A stretch of DNA of 50,059 bases, taken from positions 1-50,059 of the forward strand of contig CAUGGC010000017.1 in the NCBI GenBank assembly GCA_959599095.1, read 5' to 3'. Source of the stretch: an uncultured Collinsella sp. GTDB taxonomy: Bacteria; Actinomycetota; Coriobacteriia; Coriobacteriales; Coriobacteriaceae. Shown here one piece after another: positions 40,901 through 50,059 of the stretch (positions are counted from its first letter, which is position 1; each line of letters opens with the position of its first letter). The position numbers and the translations under genes are program-made. Under the pieces are notes generated by a model. The model had not been told where the DNA came from and ran no database searches. It saw only the letters and a list, made by a program, of their open reading frames with translations.

Positions 40901-43900
40901 GGCCGGCGATGGTCTTCTCCCCGCCGTCCTTGAGCGTGAAGGTCGCCTTGCCGTCCGTGAACGTCACGGCGTGCTCGCCCTTGCCGAAGGTGCCGGAGAC
41001 GGGCTCGCCGTCCCCGTCGGTCAACGTGACCGCAAAGCCGAACTCGCGCTGGCTGTCGCCGCCGACGACCGTCTTCTTGACGGTGAGGCTGCCAGTCTTG
41101 GCGGTGTTGGTAAAGACCGCCGCCTCGACCGTGCGCTCAGCAGCGCTACCGTCATCGTCAGTCAGCTGTGCAATCTTGGTCTTGGCAGACAGCTTGCCGG
41201 CGCCATCGTCGGTCACCGTGACGGTGGCACGATAGGTGGCCTTCGAGAAGGTGAGCGACGTCTCGTCACCCGGCTGCTCGGCGATCACATAGGTATAGGT
41301 ACCGGGCTTGGTGTACTCGATGGTACCGAAGTTGCCAACCTGGGCATCCTTGTGCAGCTCAATCGCCGACACGCCGTCCTTGGCGCCCTTGGGCATGGGC
41401 GCCTCGCCCTCGGCAGCCAGCGTCATGGTAAAGACATCCGACGTCGTCCAGTTGCGTCCGGAGATCTTCTTTTGCACCTTAAAGGCGTTTTCCACCTTCG
41501 TGGACTCCACGCTGTAGACATTGGTGAAGCCCACCCGCGTCGTCTGTCCGACGGTACCCTTCTGGGAATTCGCCTTATCGGCAACCGCAAAGCCATCCTC
41601 GCTCGTCATGAGCTCACCCTTGGAGTCGAGCTCCTGCACCTCGTAGTGCGTACCCGTGGGCAAGGTAACCGTGACGGAGCCGCCGGCCTTAAGCGCGATG
41701 GTGTCACCGCTCTTGATCTGTCCGCTTACATAAGTGCCATTGGTGCCACCGGGGCGACCGGCGAACGCAAAGGTGCCGGCCAGAGGCGTTGTGCCATCGG
41801 CCTGGTAGAGCAGCACCTTAAAGGTAAATGCCTTGTTGGGCGCGGTGATGCCTTCGGCGGCCGTGACCGTCTTGCTCAACGTCAGGCGCCCGTCAGAAAC
41901 CTGATCGGTAGTGGTGTTGGTCTTGACGGCAGAGTTGTTGCCGACCGCCACCGACGCCTGGTTGGAGATGTCACCCGAAGCGCCACCGCTCTTAAACGCG
42001 TCCTCGGTCACGCGAACCTTAAACTGAACCGTGCCCTCCTTGCCTGCGGGAACGTCCTTCAACGTCCAGGTGAGGTTGCCGTCATTGTCCTTGGAGCCGG
42101 CATCCTTATGGTCGCCGGCAAACTCCACGAACTCGGTCCCCGCGGGAACGGTATCGGTAATCGTCACCGTGGCAAGTGCGCCCTCAGTGTTCTTGTAGCC
42201 GATGGTGTAGGTGAGCTCATCGCCCAACCTAACGCCCGACCCCTTCGAATCCTGAGCGTCGTTCTCGGACTTCTTGGGCACGAAGTTCGTCGTGGTGCCG
42301 GTATAGCTCTTGCTCTTGTCGCCGACCTTAACGGTGGCAGTATTGTTGATGGCGCCAACAGCGCCTTGGGCACCCTTCACAGCGTCCTCGGTGATCTTTA
42401 CGCGCACGCGCACCGAACCGTGGCTGCCCGCGGGTTGCTTACCCAAGTTCCAGGTGAGCAACTGACCGCTCGCAGCGCCCTTATCGGCAAACTCGCCCTC
42501 AAAGGCCTCGAACACAACGCCCGTGGGCAGCTCGTCGGTCACGGTCACGTTGGCCGAAACCAGATTACCGGCGGCGTCGGCCTCGGTATTGGCCCAGTTG
42601 ATGGTATAGACGTAGGAGTCGCCCACAGAAAGCAACTGCCCGTCGATGTCCACATCGGGCTTCGCGACCGTGCCAATCGTCTTGACCTTATCACGCGTGT
42701 TGTGGAAGACGATCTTACCCTTCTCGGTACCATCGCGATAGGTCACCTTGGACGTCAGATTGCCGTCGTTGTGGTCGGTCACCTCGAGCAGCACTCGGCA
42801 CGTCGCAGACGTATCCACGGGACGCACACCCTCGGGCAGGTTGGCCATGCGCTCCTTTGCCACCAGGTTAAAGCTGTAGGTGGTGGTGTGGTCGGCATTG
42901 TGACGCTTGGTGGCAATGCCATCGTTGACGGCGCCGGCAAGGTCAATCGTCTGCTCATGAGTTCCGCTGGTAGCATCGCCAAGCTTAAAGTTAACCTTAC
43001 CAAAGTCGACCGTAGCGGTACCGTCCTCGTCCGCCTGAGTCGTGCCCTCATCCATCTTTTCGAGCGAGCCGTCGGCCTTCTCGGCATACAAGTCAAATGT
43101 ATACTGGTCAGCCTCGATCCTGTCGCGGGAGTCCATTACCTTCTCGGCAGCAAGACCCTCAAAGGTTCCTTTCGCGATGTAGCTGTTGGTAAAGGACACC
43201 TGGGCCTTGGCGGTACCGCTCTCGGAGCTTAACTTCGCATCAGCGGAAAGCTCGACGTTCTTGGCGTCATAGTGCTTGGCCGTGGTCACGGTATAGAGCG
43301 AACCGTTATCGCGTTTCTTAACCGCAATCTCTACCTTCCAATAGGTGGAGTCGTATGTATAGCCGCTCTTGCCGCCGTCATTCTCGACAACCTTGTAGGT
43401 AAACGTCTTACCCGCATCTTTCGTCGCAAAGGTCAGGCCGCCCAAAATACCGGTATGGGACGTGCCGTCGGCCTGCGGCTCATCGTTTGTCACGGTGAGC
43501 TTGCCCTCATCCGCGCGCAGCAGCTTGTTGAGCTTTTCGATTGAAGCATCGTCCTCGCCCGTTACCGTAAAGCCAAACATGCCGGCATGCAGATCGTGCC
43601 CGTTGAGCGTCTTGACGATCTCAAGACCGCCCTGGAGCTCGTAACTCGTTGAAGTTTGGTAACTATTGGTGAAGATAAAGCCTTCCGAGCCGGTCGTGCC
43701 ATCGTCGCGGGCCACAAGCTTGCCGCCCTCATCGGTTACGGTGACGGTCACGGTATAGATGTGCTGGTCATACTTCCACTCGCCGAGGCCGCCATTCGGG
43801 GCCAGCTCGTTAATAGCAAACTTATACGTGCCCGGCTTGTTAAAGGTGAGCTTCGAGAAGTCGACCTGATAGTGCTCCCCGTCCTTGAGGCCCTCCTTCG

Positions 43901-46900
43901 TTTGCTTCTTCTCGACATAGCCGTTGTCCGCACTCATCGAGGAGCCGGTGATGAGATTGCCGCTGATGGCAGCCTTGGTAGCATCGTCAGCCGCGGTCAT
44001 AGCAAAGGTGAACTTGCCCGGAGCATCGGCACCGGCAACCACCTTCGTCACGGACGGGGTGTAGGTTGCCGCCTCGGTGACCGTATAGGTGTTCTTGAAT
44101 TTGACCGTCGCGACACCGGTGGACGTTGCACCCGACGGATAGATCCACTGGCCCTCGAGCTCGTCCTTGCCATCGACCTGCTTGCTTACCGATGTCGTGA
44201 CCCTGAGCGTGCCGTCGCCGTTATCCGCTACGACGGCCCTAACCGTATGGACCGTCTTGTCGTACGTATAGCCCGTCGCCTTGTCGTCAATCTCGCTCAC
44301 CGTATAGGTGAACGTCTTGCCGGCATCATCCTGAGTGAAGGTCAGCCCGCTCGCAGTTACCAAACTCACGGTCTTGGGGGCGTCGGCCTCGACATTTGCG
44401 GTCTCAAAGACCCTGCCGTCCGTGGAAATGCCGACCTTGCTGGCAGATGTCTCGTCAGCAGGCTTGACGATATAACGGAACGTGCTCTTAGGCGAGCCAA
44501 AAATGGTCGCGTCCTTGGGATACGTCAACGTCTTCTCAATCTGCAGACCGCCAGCAGCGCCATAGTCGAGGCTTGCCTCATAGCGATTCACAAACGAGAC
44601 GGCAGGCGTTGTGGCGCCGACCTCACTTGCATCGTACTGCTGCACGTAAGTATTCGGTTTTTGCTTGAGCTCGACGATCTTTTCGTCCGTCAGCGCGCTC
44701 GCGTCGGCGCCGTCGCCCAGCAGCTCCGTCACACCCGTACCCTTGAGCACGGTCGTCACGGTATAGAGCTTAGCGGGGTCGTTCTTGCGTGCAAGAACCT
44801 TGACGAGCACGATGGCATCGCCCGTGTAGCCGGTGTCATAGGCGTAACCGGCAGCCGCAGCAGGCTGGTTCTCGTGAATGCGATAGGCAAACGTATGGCC
44901 CAGATCCTGCTCCGTGAGCGTACGAGCAAAGAGCTTCTCTTGCCCGCTTGCGCCCACCACGGCACCGGACACGCCGGCCTCCGCCGCCTTATTGGACAGG
45001 CTAGCCTCGGCGCCGTCGACCGACGTCTGAACGCCGTTGTACCAAAGGCCCGTCACGGCAAAGGTAAACTGGCCCGCGATAGAGGCGCGACCCTCAAGGG
45101 CCTTGCTCACCGTCATGCCACCAAAGGTGCCCGATGCATGGTACGCGTTGGTAAAGGCAGCCTTGTCGGTTACGGGCTTGTCCACATCGGAGGCACCGGT
45201 GTTGGCGTAGGTCACGCTCGACACGCGCAACTCGCCCGCATGGTTGCCCGACTCGTCCAGATCGGTCACCACGACGGTCGCACGGGCGGTGTGCTTGTCC
45301 ATGGACATGCCCGCCTGGCCATCCTGCGCAGCATCCTCGGTGATGTTGAAGCTAAAGGTGCCTGCGCGGTTGAACGTCACGGTCGGGGCGGCTTCGGTGC
45401 CAAAGGAGAACGATGCCACGCGTCCCGACTCGGGCGTGCTGGCGACAGCTTGGTTGGTGTTAATGACAACGACACCATCCGTTACCGCCTGCTTTGTAGT
45501 CTTACCCAGGCTAGTTGCGCCGTCATCGTCCGCAGCGGCGGCAAGGTTAAAGGTATAGCTCTCGTCCTGGTTCCAATCGCGACCGCTCACGGTCTTCTGA
45601 CCCTGCAGGGTCACGCTCGTGGGCTTCACGCTATAAATATTGGTAAAGGACGGTGTGGCGTTGTTGTCCAGTTTCTCTACCGAGCCGTCCTCTGCGGCCT
45701 TGTAGTACTCAACCGAAGTCTGGATGCCGGCACCCTTCTCGGCGTTGCGCACTACGGCGTAATAAACCGATCCGTCGTAGGTCATACCCGTAACACTGCC
45801 GGGATTCTCAGCGAACTTGTAAACGTAAGCGCGTCCCGCATCCGGCTTGGCGGTATAGGAGATCGCCGGCCAGGTCACCGCGCCATCATCGGCGTTGTTG
45901 CCCACGGTCGCGGTGTTGCCCTCGGTACCCTGAGGCATGGGGGGCTTGATGCTCGGTACGACCGTCTTGGGGTCGAACGCTGCGTCGTCGTCCGCATAGC
46001 CGCCCATACCCTCAAGCGTAAAGCTAAAGGTATTCTGGGCAAGCAGGAAGGTCCCGGCGTTGTCGGTTAGGCTCTTTTGAGCATGGATGGTGATGTTCCT
46101 CTCATGCTCGTCGTAGCGGTTGGTGAAGATCGCGTCGGCAACCTCTGTCTTAGTGTCGTCGCCCGCGTCGTTGCGCTCCTGCGTCATCTTCACGCTCTTA
46201 ACGACAAGAGCACCAGCTTGGTTGTCCTCCACCACGACCTCCGCTTTATAGCGGGCGGCGGAGTAGCTTATGCCGTCTGCCCCGGCATCGGAACCGGGGA
46301 TAACCTCCGAGATGGTATAGGTGTACGTGCCGGGCTTGGCATAGGTGATGTCGCCAAACGTTGCCGTCTTATAGGTGATGTCGCCAACCGTTTGCGTCTG
46401 GGAATTCTTGGTAAGCTCGACCGTCGACACCTTGCTCTTGGCGCCATTGGGCATGGGGACGCCGTCGTCGGCTGTAAGCTGCACGGTAAAGGAATCGCCA
46501 TCGGCCCAATCGCGACCTTCAAGCAACTTCTTGGCGCCCAGCCTATTCTGGGCGTCGAGCGTTACGGGCTTGGCGCTGTAGTTGTTGGTGAACTCAAGCG
46601 TGTTATCGGCGGGAATCTGTCCGCCCGCAAGCGCGACAATCTTGCCCTCGATGGTGTTGCCAGTTCCCGACTGCTCCTTGCCGCCGACCTTGCGGCTCAC
46701 GAGGCTAAAGCCAGCCGGAAGCACCGACTCGTCGGCAGAGCCGGTCACAGTGTTGACGATACTCGCCAGTACATTGCCACTGGACGCCTCGCCCTTGGTG
46801 GTGAGCTCGCTCACACTGTAGTTGTCACCCTTCTTGAGGTCGTATACGCGAATGGTCTCGCCGGCCTTGATGGAATGGGTGTCGCCGTTATTGAGCATGA

Positions 46901-49900
46901 AGGAGTTGCCCACGGCCTTGCCATTCGCATCGAATACGTGTGCCTCATAGCCCTTCTCGGAATCCGGCAGGGTGAACTTAAACGTAAAATCCTTGGTAGG
47001 CGCGGTAAGGCCACTGTCCGCCGTCACGGTCTTAGTCACTTGCAGGCGTGCCACACGACGATCGGTATACTGCACGGCCGTTGCCGTGGTAAAGAGATGA
47101 TTGAGCTGAAGCGTGCCCAGATCGGTGCCATTGGTGGCATCATCGTCTTGATAAAGGGCCATGCGGTTGATGCCCGTATCGGCAAAGATGGTCGCCAGCT
47201 GGCCGTTGCGCTCGCCACCGTCCTCGACATAGCGCAAGACGGTCTTGGTGCCCTGCGCCGTCTTGTCATAGCGCATGTGCATCAGGTCGTTCGCCAGAGA
47301 AGGCGTTACACCCTCGGCGGTGCACTCCTGGCCCCACGTCAGGCTTCCGCTGGCGTCAACGGTCGCACTCTGCAGCTTGCCCTTGATGTGCGTAAGCGTG
47401 TTGTCGATCGAGTCAGGAGAGCCAAACTGTGCCAACGAGGCAATCAGCGAACCCGGGCCGCTCATGCTGCGCACACCGTCGTCTTCCTTGCCGGCATCCA
47501 CATACACACCCGAATCGTCCACGATTACCTTGGTGATGGTGTTGTTAATCTCATGGCCATCTGGACTTACAGACTCACGCAGGTAGTACGTACCCTTGAT
47601 AAGGGGTGCATGCTTTGTCGAATCGAGTGGGAAGCATGCAGCACCCTCAATGTCATACGGATAGGTCATGCCGTTTGCCTGCACGGTGTCATACGGCGTG
47701 GCGCCGGCTTCAATGGCATACGTGCTGGGACTATCGCCGGTAACGTCCTTGGCCTGGTACAGCTCAAACGTCGCGCCGTTCACGGGCTTGCCCAGGTCGT
47801 CAACCTTCTGCACAAACAGACGATTCTGGACGTTGGTGAGGTGAATCACCGTAGAGAACTGCCTGTTTATCGTTTGATATTGGACCATAGAGGTGTTGTC
47901 GATGGTTGCCTCCGCCAGAGACGATGCTGTGGTGTGATACACCGCCACGGTATATTCGGACTGGGACTTGTCCGTCATCATGGCGGCGTACTTCTCGATA
48001 TCGCCGGGCAGCGACCTGACCGTTACCTCGTAGTCGCCCTTGGTATTGACGCCAAAGACGCTCGTATCTGCCGATTTGGCAGCCTCGACCGCACCGGCAA
48101 TGCCATGCGCAGAGCATAGCTTGTAGCCCTCGAGCGGATTGCCCGTGACCGCCGTCCATGCGCTTTCGTCCGTGTCACTCTTGCTCTTATCGGTGCGCTT
48201 GAGCACGACAGCAAAGGTCGTACCCGAGCTAATGGGTTTGTCCTTATTGTCTTTTGTCTCTTTGCTAAGGGAAATGGTCTCCTTAGCGGCCAGATAGCCG
48301 CCGTTCAGCCACATGCGGCTGCCCGTCCATGACTTGTCGTCGGCTGTTGTAACCGTTGTCTGCGGTGCAACCACCGCGCCACCCGTGCCACTTGCCGCGG
48401 CCTTGTACTGCAGGTGCAGCTCACCTGGCGTTGCAGTGGTCGATGAGGTCAGGCTCGAGCGGTATCCCTTGGGCAGGCTAACCTCTTTGAGTACAAAGTA
48501 GTCGTTTTTATTGGCGTGCTCTTCGTCGAAGGAGAGAACGGAACCGTCCGGCTTCAGAAGCACCAGCTGGCCATTGGCGTCCGTCGTGCCCTGAGCGATG
48601 GCCTCATCCTGCGCGTTCCAGTTGGCATCTGACTGATACAGAGCAAACTCGGCACCCTGGACTGCCTCGCCGTTCTGGTCGACCTTCGCGACCTCGGACG
48701 ACGGCAGGGTGGTGAGGTTGAACTTAAGCGACATGTTCGATGCGCCCGCGCCACGCTCCAGATAGAAGAAGCTCAGCGTGTGCTTGGAGCTGTCGAGGAA
48801 GGTGTTGCCGGAGAATCTTCTGTTTGAAGTATCTGCGCCGGCAGCTTGGAACATCGCCTTAATGGTGGTGTCTTGAATTGTCTTTTCGGGATCATTTGCA
48901 TTGTCGACATGACCGACATGCACGCCACCGGTGGCGAAGTTGATCTTGAGCGTCGCCTTCTCGTGGATGCCACCCAGATCGCCCACGAGTACGCCATCGA
49001 TGTACACCCAGACGTCATCGTCGCCCGAGAACTCAAAGATCATATCTTTGTTACCGGTGGTCTTGCCGCTCGCAGGCTGGACAAACTCCGTGGTCACGGA
49101 CATTCCAAAGTGATGGTTGAGGTTCGTGCTTCCATCAATGATCTGCTTAGGGGAGAGGCTGTTGCCCTTCTCATCAAAAACCTTGTCAGCCGAGTCGAAG
49201 GGGAAGAACTGGCCCAGATTTGCATCTGATACGCCGCCCTTATATACGCCCGCCTTATCGTAGACGTTAAAGGAGTTGGTCGTGGGGTTATACACGGCAT
49301 AGTTACCATAGTTACCGTCAGAGCCGTACGAGTCGTAGACGTAATAGCCATCTTTGAGCTGGAAAAGGCCTTGCACGTTGTTGTAAACGGCCTTGCCATT
49401 CTGCTTGCCGTTGGCCTGACTGTCGTTGTTAAAGAGATAGGCCAGCGACTCATCGGTGCAATCGCCTTTCGTGCCGTATGAAGCATAGGTGCCAGCCTTG
49501 ATCTCGGGATAGCCATTCACCAGCGTGTTCTTCACAAATGGAAGACGTCCAAAGCCGTCAATGCCGCTTCTTCCCGTCCATTTATTAATGCCCGATCCGG
49601 CACCGCCATTGAACTTGAGCTGGTGACCTTTGTTGATGCCGGTGTTGTCATTGCCATTTTTGTTGTTTATGTTGACGGACTTATCATTGTCGCCGTTCAC
49701 GACCCAATAGTCGAACAAATTGACCGTAGTGCCGGTGGGATTCACCGTCTGCACGGTGTGGTTGCTAAAGGGAACCGCTTGATCGGCCGACGCACTCGTC
49801 GCGCCAAACAAGAGCGCACACGCCGCCAGCGGGACGGCCAAAACCCTAAGGACACGCTTTGCGGTATTGGTTTTCTTGCCAAAAGGCTTTAGCATTTCTC

Positions 49901-49925
49901 GAGCTCTCGCACACACGCGATTCAT
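37935..49925 (-). CDS. Giant multi-domain LPXTG-type adhesin/pilin-like protein
   Basis: A 3996-residue cell-wall protein. Signal peptide about 1-47 (ATSASA). A fibro-slime/PA14-like domain lies near 60-400 (FSGDDDVWVYIDGVLVGDLGG region at 293-322). CnaB-like domains follow near 408 and 702. About 20 tandem Ig-like modules run from about 960 to 3918. About 15 look like Spy0128/FctA pilin domains (opening K-L-x-GRxW, then PGTYTYTIxE, closing FTNxY), two are DUF11-like (about 2420-2673), and three look like DUF7601/DUF5979-type. In this family a Lys in the first strand and an Asn in the last form an isopeptide bond helped by a Glu, which makes rigid rods. The end is a Gly/Ser spacer, MPDTGD near 3960, a helix and RRRR. 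The ATG at 49925 has GGAGG about 8 bp upstream. It probably acts as a long adhesive stalk. Confidence 0.92.
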   Translation of the reverse strand: MNRVCARAREMLKPFGKKTNTAKRVLRVLAVPLAACALLFGATSASADQAVPFSNHTVQTVNPTGTTVNLFDYWVVNGDNDKSVNINNKNGNDNTGINKGHQLKFNGGAGSGINKWTGRSGIDGFGRLPFVKNTLVNGYPEIKAGTYASYGTKGDCTDESLAYLFNNDSQANGKQNGKAVYNNVQGLFQLKDGYYVYDSYGSDGNYGNYAVYNPTTNSFNVYDKAGVYKGGVSDANLGQFFPFDSADKVFDEKGNSLSPKQIIDGSTNLNHHFGMSVTTEFVQPASGKTTGNKDMIFEFSGDDDVWVYIDGVLVGDLGGIHEKATLKINFATGGVHVGHVDNANDPEKTIQDTTIKAMFQAAGADTSNRRFSGNTFLDSSKHTLSFFYLERGAGASNMSLKFNLTTLPSSEVAKVDQNGEAVQGAEFALYQSDANWNAQDEAIAQGTTDANGQLVLLKPDGSVLSFDEEHANKNDYFVLKEVSLPKGYRSSLTSSTTATPGELHLQYKAAASGTGGAVVAPQTTVTTADDKSWTGSRMWLNGGYLAAKETISLSKETKDNKDKPISSGTTFAVVLKRTDKSKSDTDESAWTAVTGNPLEGYKLCSAHGIAGAVEAAKSADTSVFGVNTKGDYEVTVRSLPGDIEKYAAMMTDKSQSEYTVAVYHTTASSLAEATIDNTSMVQYQTINRQFSTVIHLTNVQNRLFVQKVDDLGKPVNGATFELYQAKDVTGDSPSTYAIEAGATPYDTVQANGMTYPYDIEGAACFPLDSTKHAPLIKGTYYLRESVSPDGHEINNTITKVIVDDSGVYVDAGKEDDGVRSMSGPGSLIASLAQFGSPDSIDNTLTHIKGKLQSATVDASGSLTWGQECTAEGVTPSLANDLMHMRYDKTAQGTKTVLRYVEDGGERNGQLATIFADTGINRMALYQDDDATNGTDLGTLQLNHLFTTATAVQYTDRRVARLQVTKTVTADSGLTAPTKDFTFKFTLPDSEKGYEAHVFDANGKAVGNSFMLNNGDTHSIKAGETIRVYDLKKGDNYSVSELTTKGEASSGNVLASIVNTVTGSADESVLPAGFSLVSRKVGGKEQSGTGNTIEGKIVALAGGQIPADNTLEFTNNYSAKPVTLDAQNRLGAKKLLEGRDWADGDSFTVQLTADDGVPMPNGAKSKVSTVELTKNSQTQTVGDITYKTATFGDITYAKPGTYTYTISEVIPGSDAGADGISYSAARYKAEVVVEDNQAGALVVKSVKMTQERNDAGDDTKTEVADAIFTNRYDEHERNITIHAQKSLTDNAGTFLLAQNTFSFTLEGMGGYADDDAAFDPKTVVPSIKPPMPQGTEGNTATVGNNADDGAVTWPAISYTAKPDAGRAYVYKFAENPGSVTGMTYDGSVYYAVVRNAEKGAGIQTSVEYYKAAEDGSVEKLDNNATPSFTNIYSVKPTSVTLQGQKTVSGRDWNQDESYTFNLAAAADDDGATSLGKTTKQAVTDGVVVINTNQAVASTPESGRVASFSFGTEAAPTVTFNRAGTFSFNITEDAAQDGQAGMSMDKHTARATVVVTDLDESGNHAGELRVSSVTYANTGASDVDKPVTDKAAFTNAYHASGTFGGMTVSKALEGRASIAGQFTFAVTGLWYNGVQTSVDGAEASLSNKAAEAGVSGAVVGASGQEKLFARTLTEQDLGHTFAYRIHENQPAAAAGYAYDTGYTGDAIVLVKVLARKNDPAKLYTVTTVLKGTGVTELLGDGADASALTDEKIVELKQKPNTYVQQYDASEVGATTPAVSFVNRYEASLDYGAAGGLQIEKTLTYPKDATIFGSPKSTFRYIVKPADETSASKVGISTDGRVFETANVEADAPKTVSLVTASGLTFTQDDAGKTFTYTVSEIDDKATGYTYDKTVHTVRAVVADNGDGTLRVTTSVSKQVDGKDELEGQWIYPSGATSTGVATVKFKNTYTVTEAATYTPSVTKVVAGADAPGKFTFAMTAADDATKAAISGNLITGSSMSADNGYVEKKQTKEGLKDGEHYQVDFSKLTFNKPGTYKFAINELAPNGGLGEWKYDQHIYTVTVTVTDEGGKLVARDDGTTGSEGFIFTNSYQTSTSYELQGGLEIVKTLNGHDLHAGMFGFTVTGEDDASIEKLNKLLRADEGKLTVTNDEPQADGTSHTGILGGLTFATKDAGKTFTYKVVENDGGKSGYTYDSTYWKVEIAVKKRDNGSLYTVTTAKHYDAKNVELSADAKLSSESGTAKAQVSFTNSYIAKGTFEGLAAEKVMDSRDRIEADQYTFDLYAEKADGSLEKMDEGTTQADEDGTATVDFGKVNFKLGDATSGTHEQTIDLAGAVNDGIATKRHNADHTTTYSFNLVAKERMANLPEGVRPVDTSATCRVLLEVTDHNDGNLTSKVTYRDGTEKGKIVFHNTRDKVKTIGTVAKPDVDIDGQLLSVGDSYVYTINWANTEADAAGNLVSANVTVTDELPTGVVFEAFEGEFADKGAASGQLLTWNLGKQPAGSHGSVRVRVKITEDAVKGAQGAVGAINNTATVKVGDKSKSYTGTTTNFVPKKSENDAQDSKGSGVRLGDELTYTIGYKNTEGALATVTITDTVPAGTEFVEFAGDHKDAGSKDNDGNLTWTLKDVPAGKEGTVQFKVRVTEDAFKSGGASGDISNQASVAVGNNSAVKTNTTTDQVSDGRLTLSKTVTAAEGITAPNKAFTFKVLLYQADGTTPLAGTFAFAGRPGGTNGTYVSGQIKSGDTIALKAGGSVTVTLPTGTHYEVQELDSKGELMTSEDGFAVADKANSQKGTVGQTTRVGFTNVYSVESTKVENAFKVQKKISGRNWTTSDVFTMTLAAEGEAPMPKGAKDGVSAIELHKDAQVGNFGTIEYTKPGTYTYVIAEQPGDETSLTFSKATYRATVTVTDDGAGKLSAKTKIAQLTDDDGSAAERTVEAAVFTNTAKTGSLTVKKTVVGGDSQREFGFAVTLTDGDGEPVSGTFGKGEHAVTFTDGKATFTLKDGGEKTIAGLPVGARYTVTEDAAEGYTTAVNGADGSKAEGAVTEDGATVAFTNTYGTATEGRDVSTAGLFTKTLEGRDWAEGDSFQFALTGEDGAPMPEGSAGGCKTVSVTAAAGTKAGDRVAFDFGSIRYTLDDIKDAEFAEVGGKRVRAKTFTYTVREVRPDDGSAIAGVAYDGHVSTMTVTVSDDGSGNLTATTPAIAQASGGDFVNTYTTELDYSARAGVRLSKTLSGRAMEAGQFAFTVTADAETAAKLGLKTGKDAYAVAAADDGEADLVDLVGGAAGSDVRFTDADAGKTYSFTVTETKLGGEGYANDTAPRTVTIAPGYDAATGRLTVTTTVARDGVEVARGEVSTADDATAAPAPVTVAFQNSYEATGTLGGEGNVAIDATKTLTGRAAASGEFSFSVRDARGDVVATATNRASGDGEAAGLAFSPIAYTTDALERMVADGTATRAADGSWAIPYTVSEDGTDRLPAGVTATASSFDITVKVADDGKGGLDTAVVYPEGSDGTLSFVNGYGTNEATVDLAGTKTLALGQAGLGLTQGDIAGKYTFKIEPLDGAPAPVDASGKTVTEATNDAAGNVELGSVTFRQPSDLDDVEIDGDGLRTKTFAYRVSESGSVDGVVNDATATRTFTVKVVEDTNAGTLAAEVLPAEGTPEGKGAFEFTNTYVVNPTPSSVTDQIKVSKKLKGRDLAEGEFEFQLVEIAADGSESVAATGKNAADGTVALSPVTYTAPGAHSYELREIAGTAGGVTYDRATYRVRTTVTDAGNGTLAVRHELADAEGNAVGDDLVTFTNGYEAAPVTLKLGAAKVLKGAELKAGQFSFELKSRDGKVMSTAKNAADGGVTFDALTFKQAGTYTFTVNEVDDGQAHVTYDKAVRKIVVTVSDEAADGTKTGYLSARVSYEGDANVPPVFTNSYAENPGTPGTPENPGTPGGGSDGGSDNGSGSGSSGDGSKGGMPDTGDRSLPVEALVAMAGIGALTAAGGAVLYRRRR

Positions 49926-49966
49926 GAAGGCCCTCCCCAATCCATGAGGACGGCAAGCAGCGGCTC

Positions 49967-49972
49967 ATTATA
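49967..49972 (-). promoter_or_regulatory. Probable -10 box for the giant surface protein
   Basis: On the minus strand a perfect TATAAT lies 41 bp before the ATG at 49925. TTGCAT is present upstream (49999-49994) but at 21 bp, which is too far for a standard -35 box. I see no gene in the remaining bases to the right edge. Confidence 0.45.
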
Positions 49973-50059
49973 TATGTGTCGTCGTCCCCATCGATGCAAA
50001 TATACGCCCCATTACAGTCTGAAGTGGGCCACCGATAAATTTCGATGGCGAGCATTCGG

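Noticed and set aside
40398..48119. Several long frames (680-944 codons) antisense to the giant adhesin
   Set aside because: They mirror the codon bias of the adhesin gene, which has signal peptide, modules and sorting signal on the other strand.

Overview
The window looks like a chromosomal segment of a high-GC, Gram-positive gut actinobacterium of the class Coriobacteriia, most like Collinsella. I infer this from the codon usage, the sortase-type surface proteins, the LTA-synthase-like sulfatase, the asymmetric ABC exporters and the many intergenic foldback repeats. The genus is recognition by eye and was not checked by a search. Genes are dense and mostly ordinary. The unusual material is the repeats between genes and the very large surface proteins.

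Layout from left to right. 1-290: nested inverted repeats, a hairpin, and a MarR promoter with an overlapping operator. 291-4513: a MarR regulator and two overlapping ABC half-exporters, the first with a degenerate ATPase site. 4639-4856: a terminator followed by an array of alternating inverted repeats. 5047-6138: a membrane diguanylate cyclase. 6155-10581: a LysR regulator divergent from a probable catabolic operon (SDR dehydrogenase, OFA-type MFS carrier, Gfo/Idh/MocA dehydrogenase). 10995-13142: Tex. 13153-13493: a complex foldback region with a duplicated end of the next gene. 13524-15249, minus strand: a small transaldolase/fructose-6-phosphate aldolase and a HAD phosphatase. 15325-17901: an RlmKL-type rRNA methyltransferase. 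17997-22743, minus strand: a KdpE-like regulator, a short KdpD-like kinase, a 64-residue membrane protein and a Kup potassium transporter, probably one potassium-homeostasis locus. 22902-23750: a nitroreductase. 23964-26264: an LTA-synthase-family enzyme.

26318-31669 is a nearly symmetrical block. A 1362-residue sortase-anchored surface protein is flanked on both sides by 61-62 bp period repeat arrays, and outside these by inverted copies of a 56-57 bp terminator cassette. 31712-36131, minus strand: a BilS-like flavodoxin and a second asymmetric ABC exporter pair. 36347-37396: a coiled-coil cell-wall protein. 37623-37854: a perfect 27-bp foldback and the SRP RNA gene. 37935-49925, minus strand: one 3996-residue multi-domain adhesin or pilin-like protein made of about 20 tandem Ig-like modules.

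The main candidate for something undescribed is the alternating-repeat array. It occurs three times (17 left-arm sites in all) with almost constant geometry: 33 bp from left to right arm, 28-29 bp to the next left arm. It lies only in intergenic DNA, and two of the three arrays start within 10 bp of an intrinsic terminator. It resembles enterobacterial BIME arrays in design but not in sequence.
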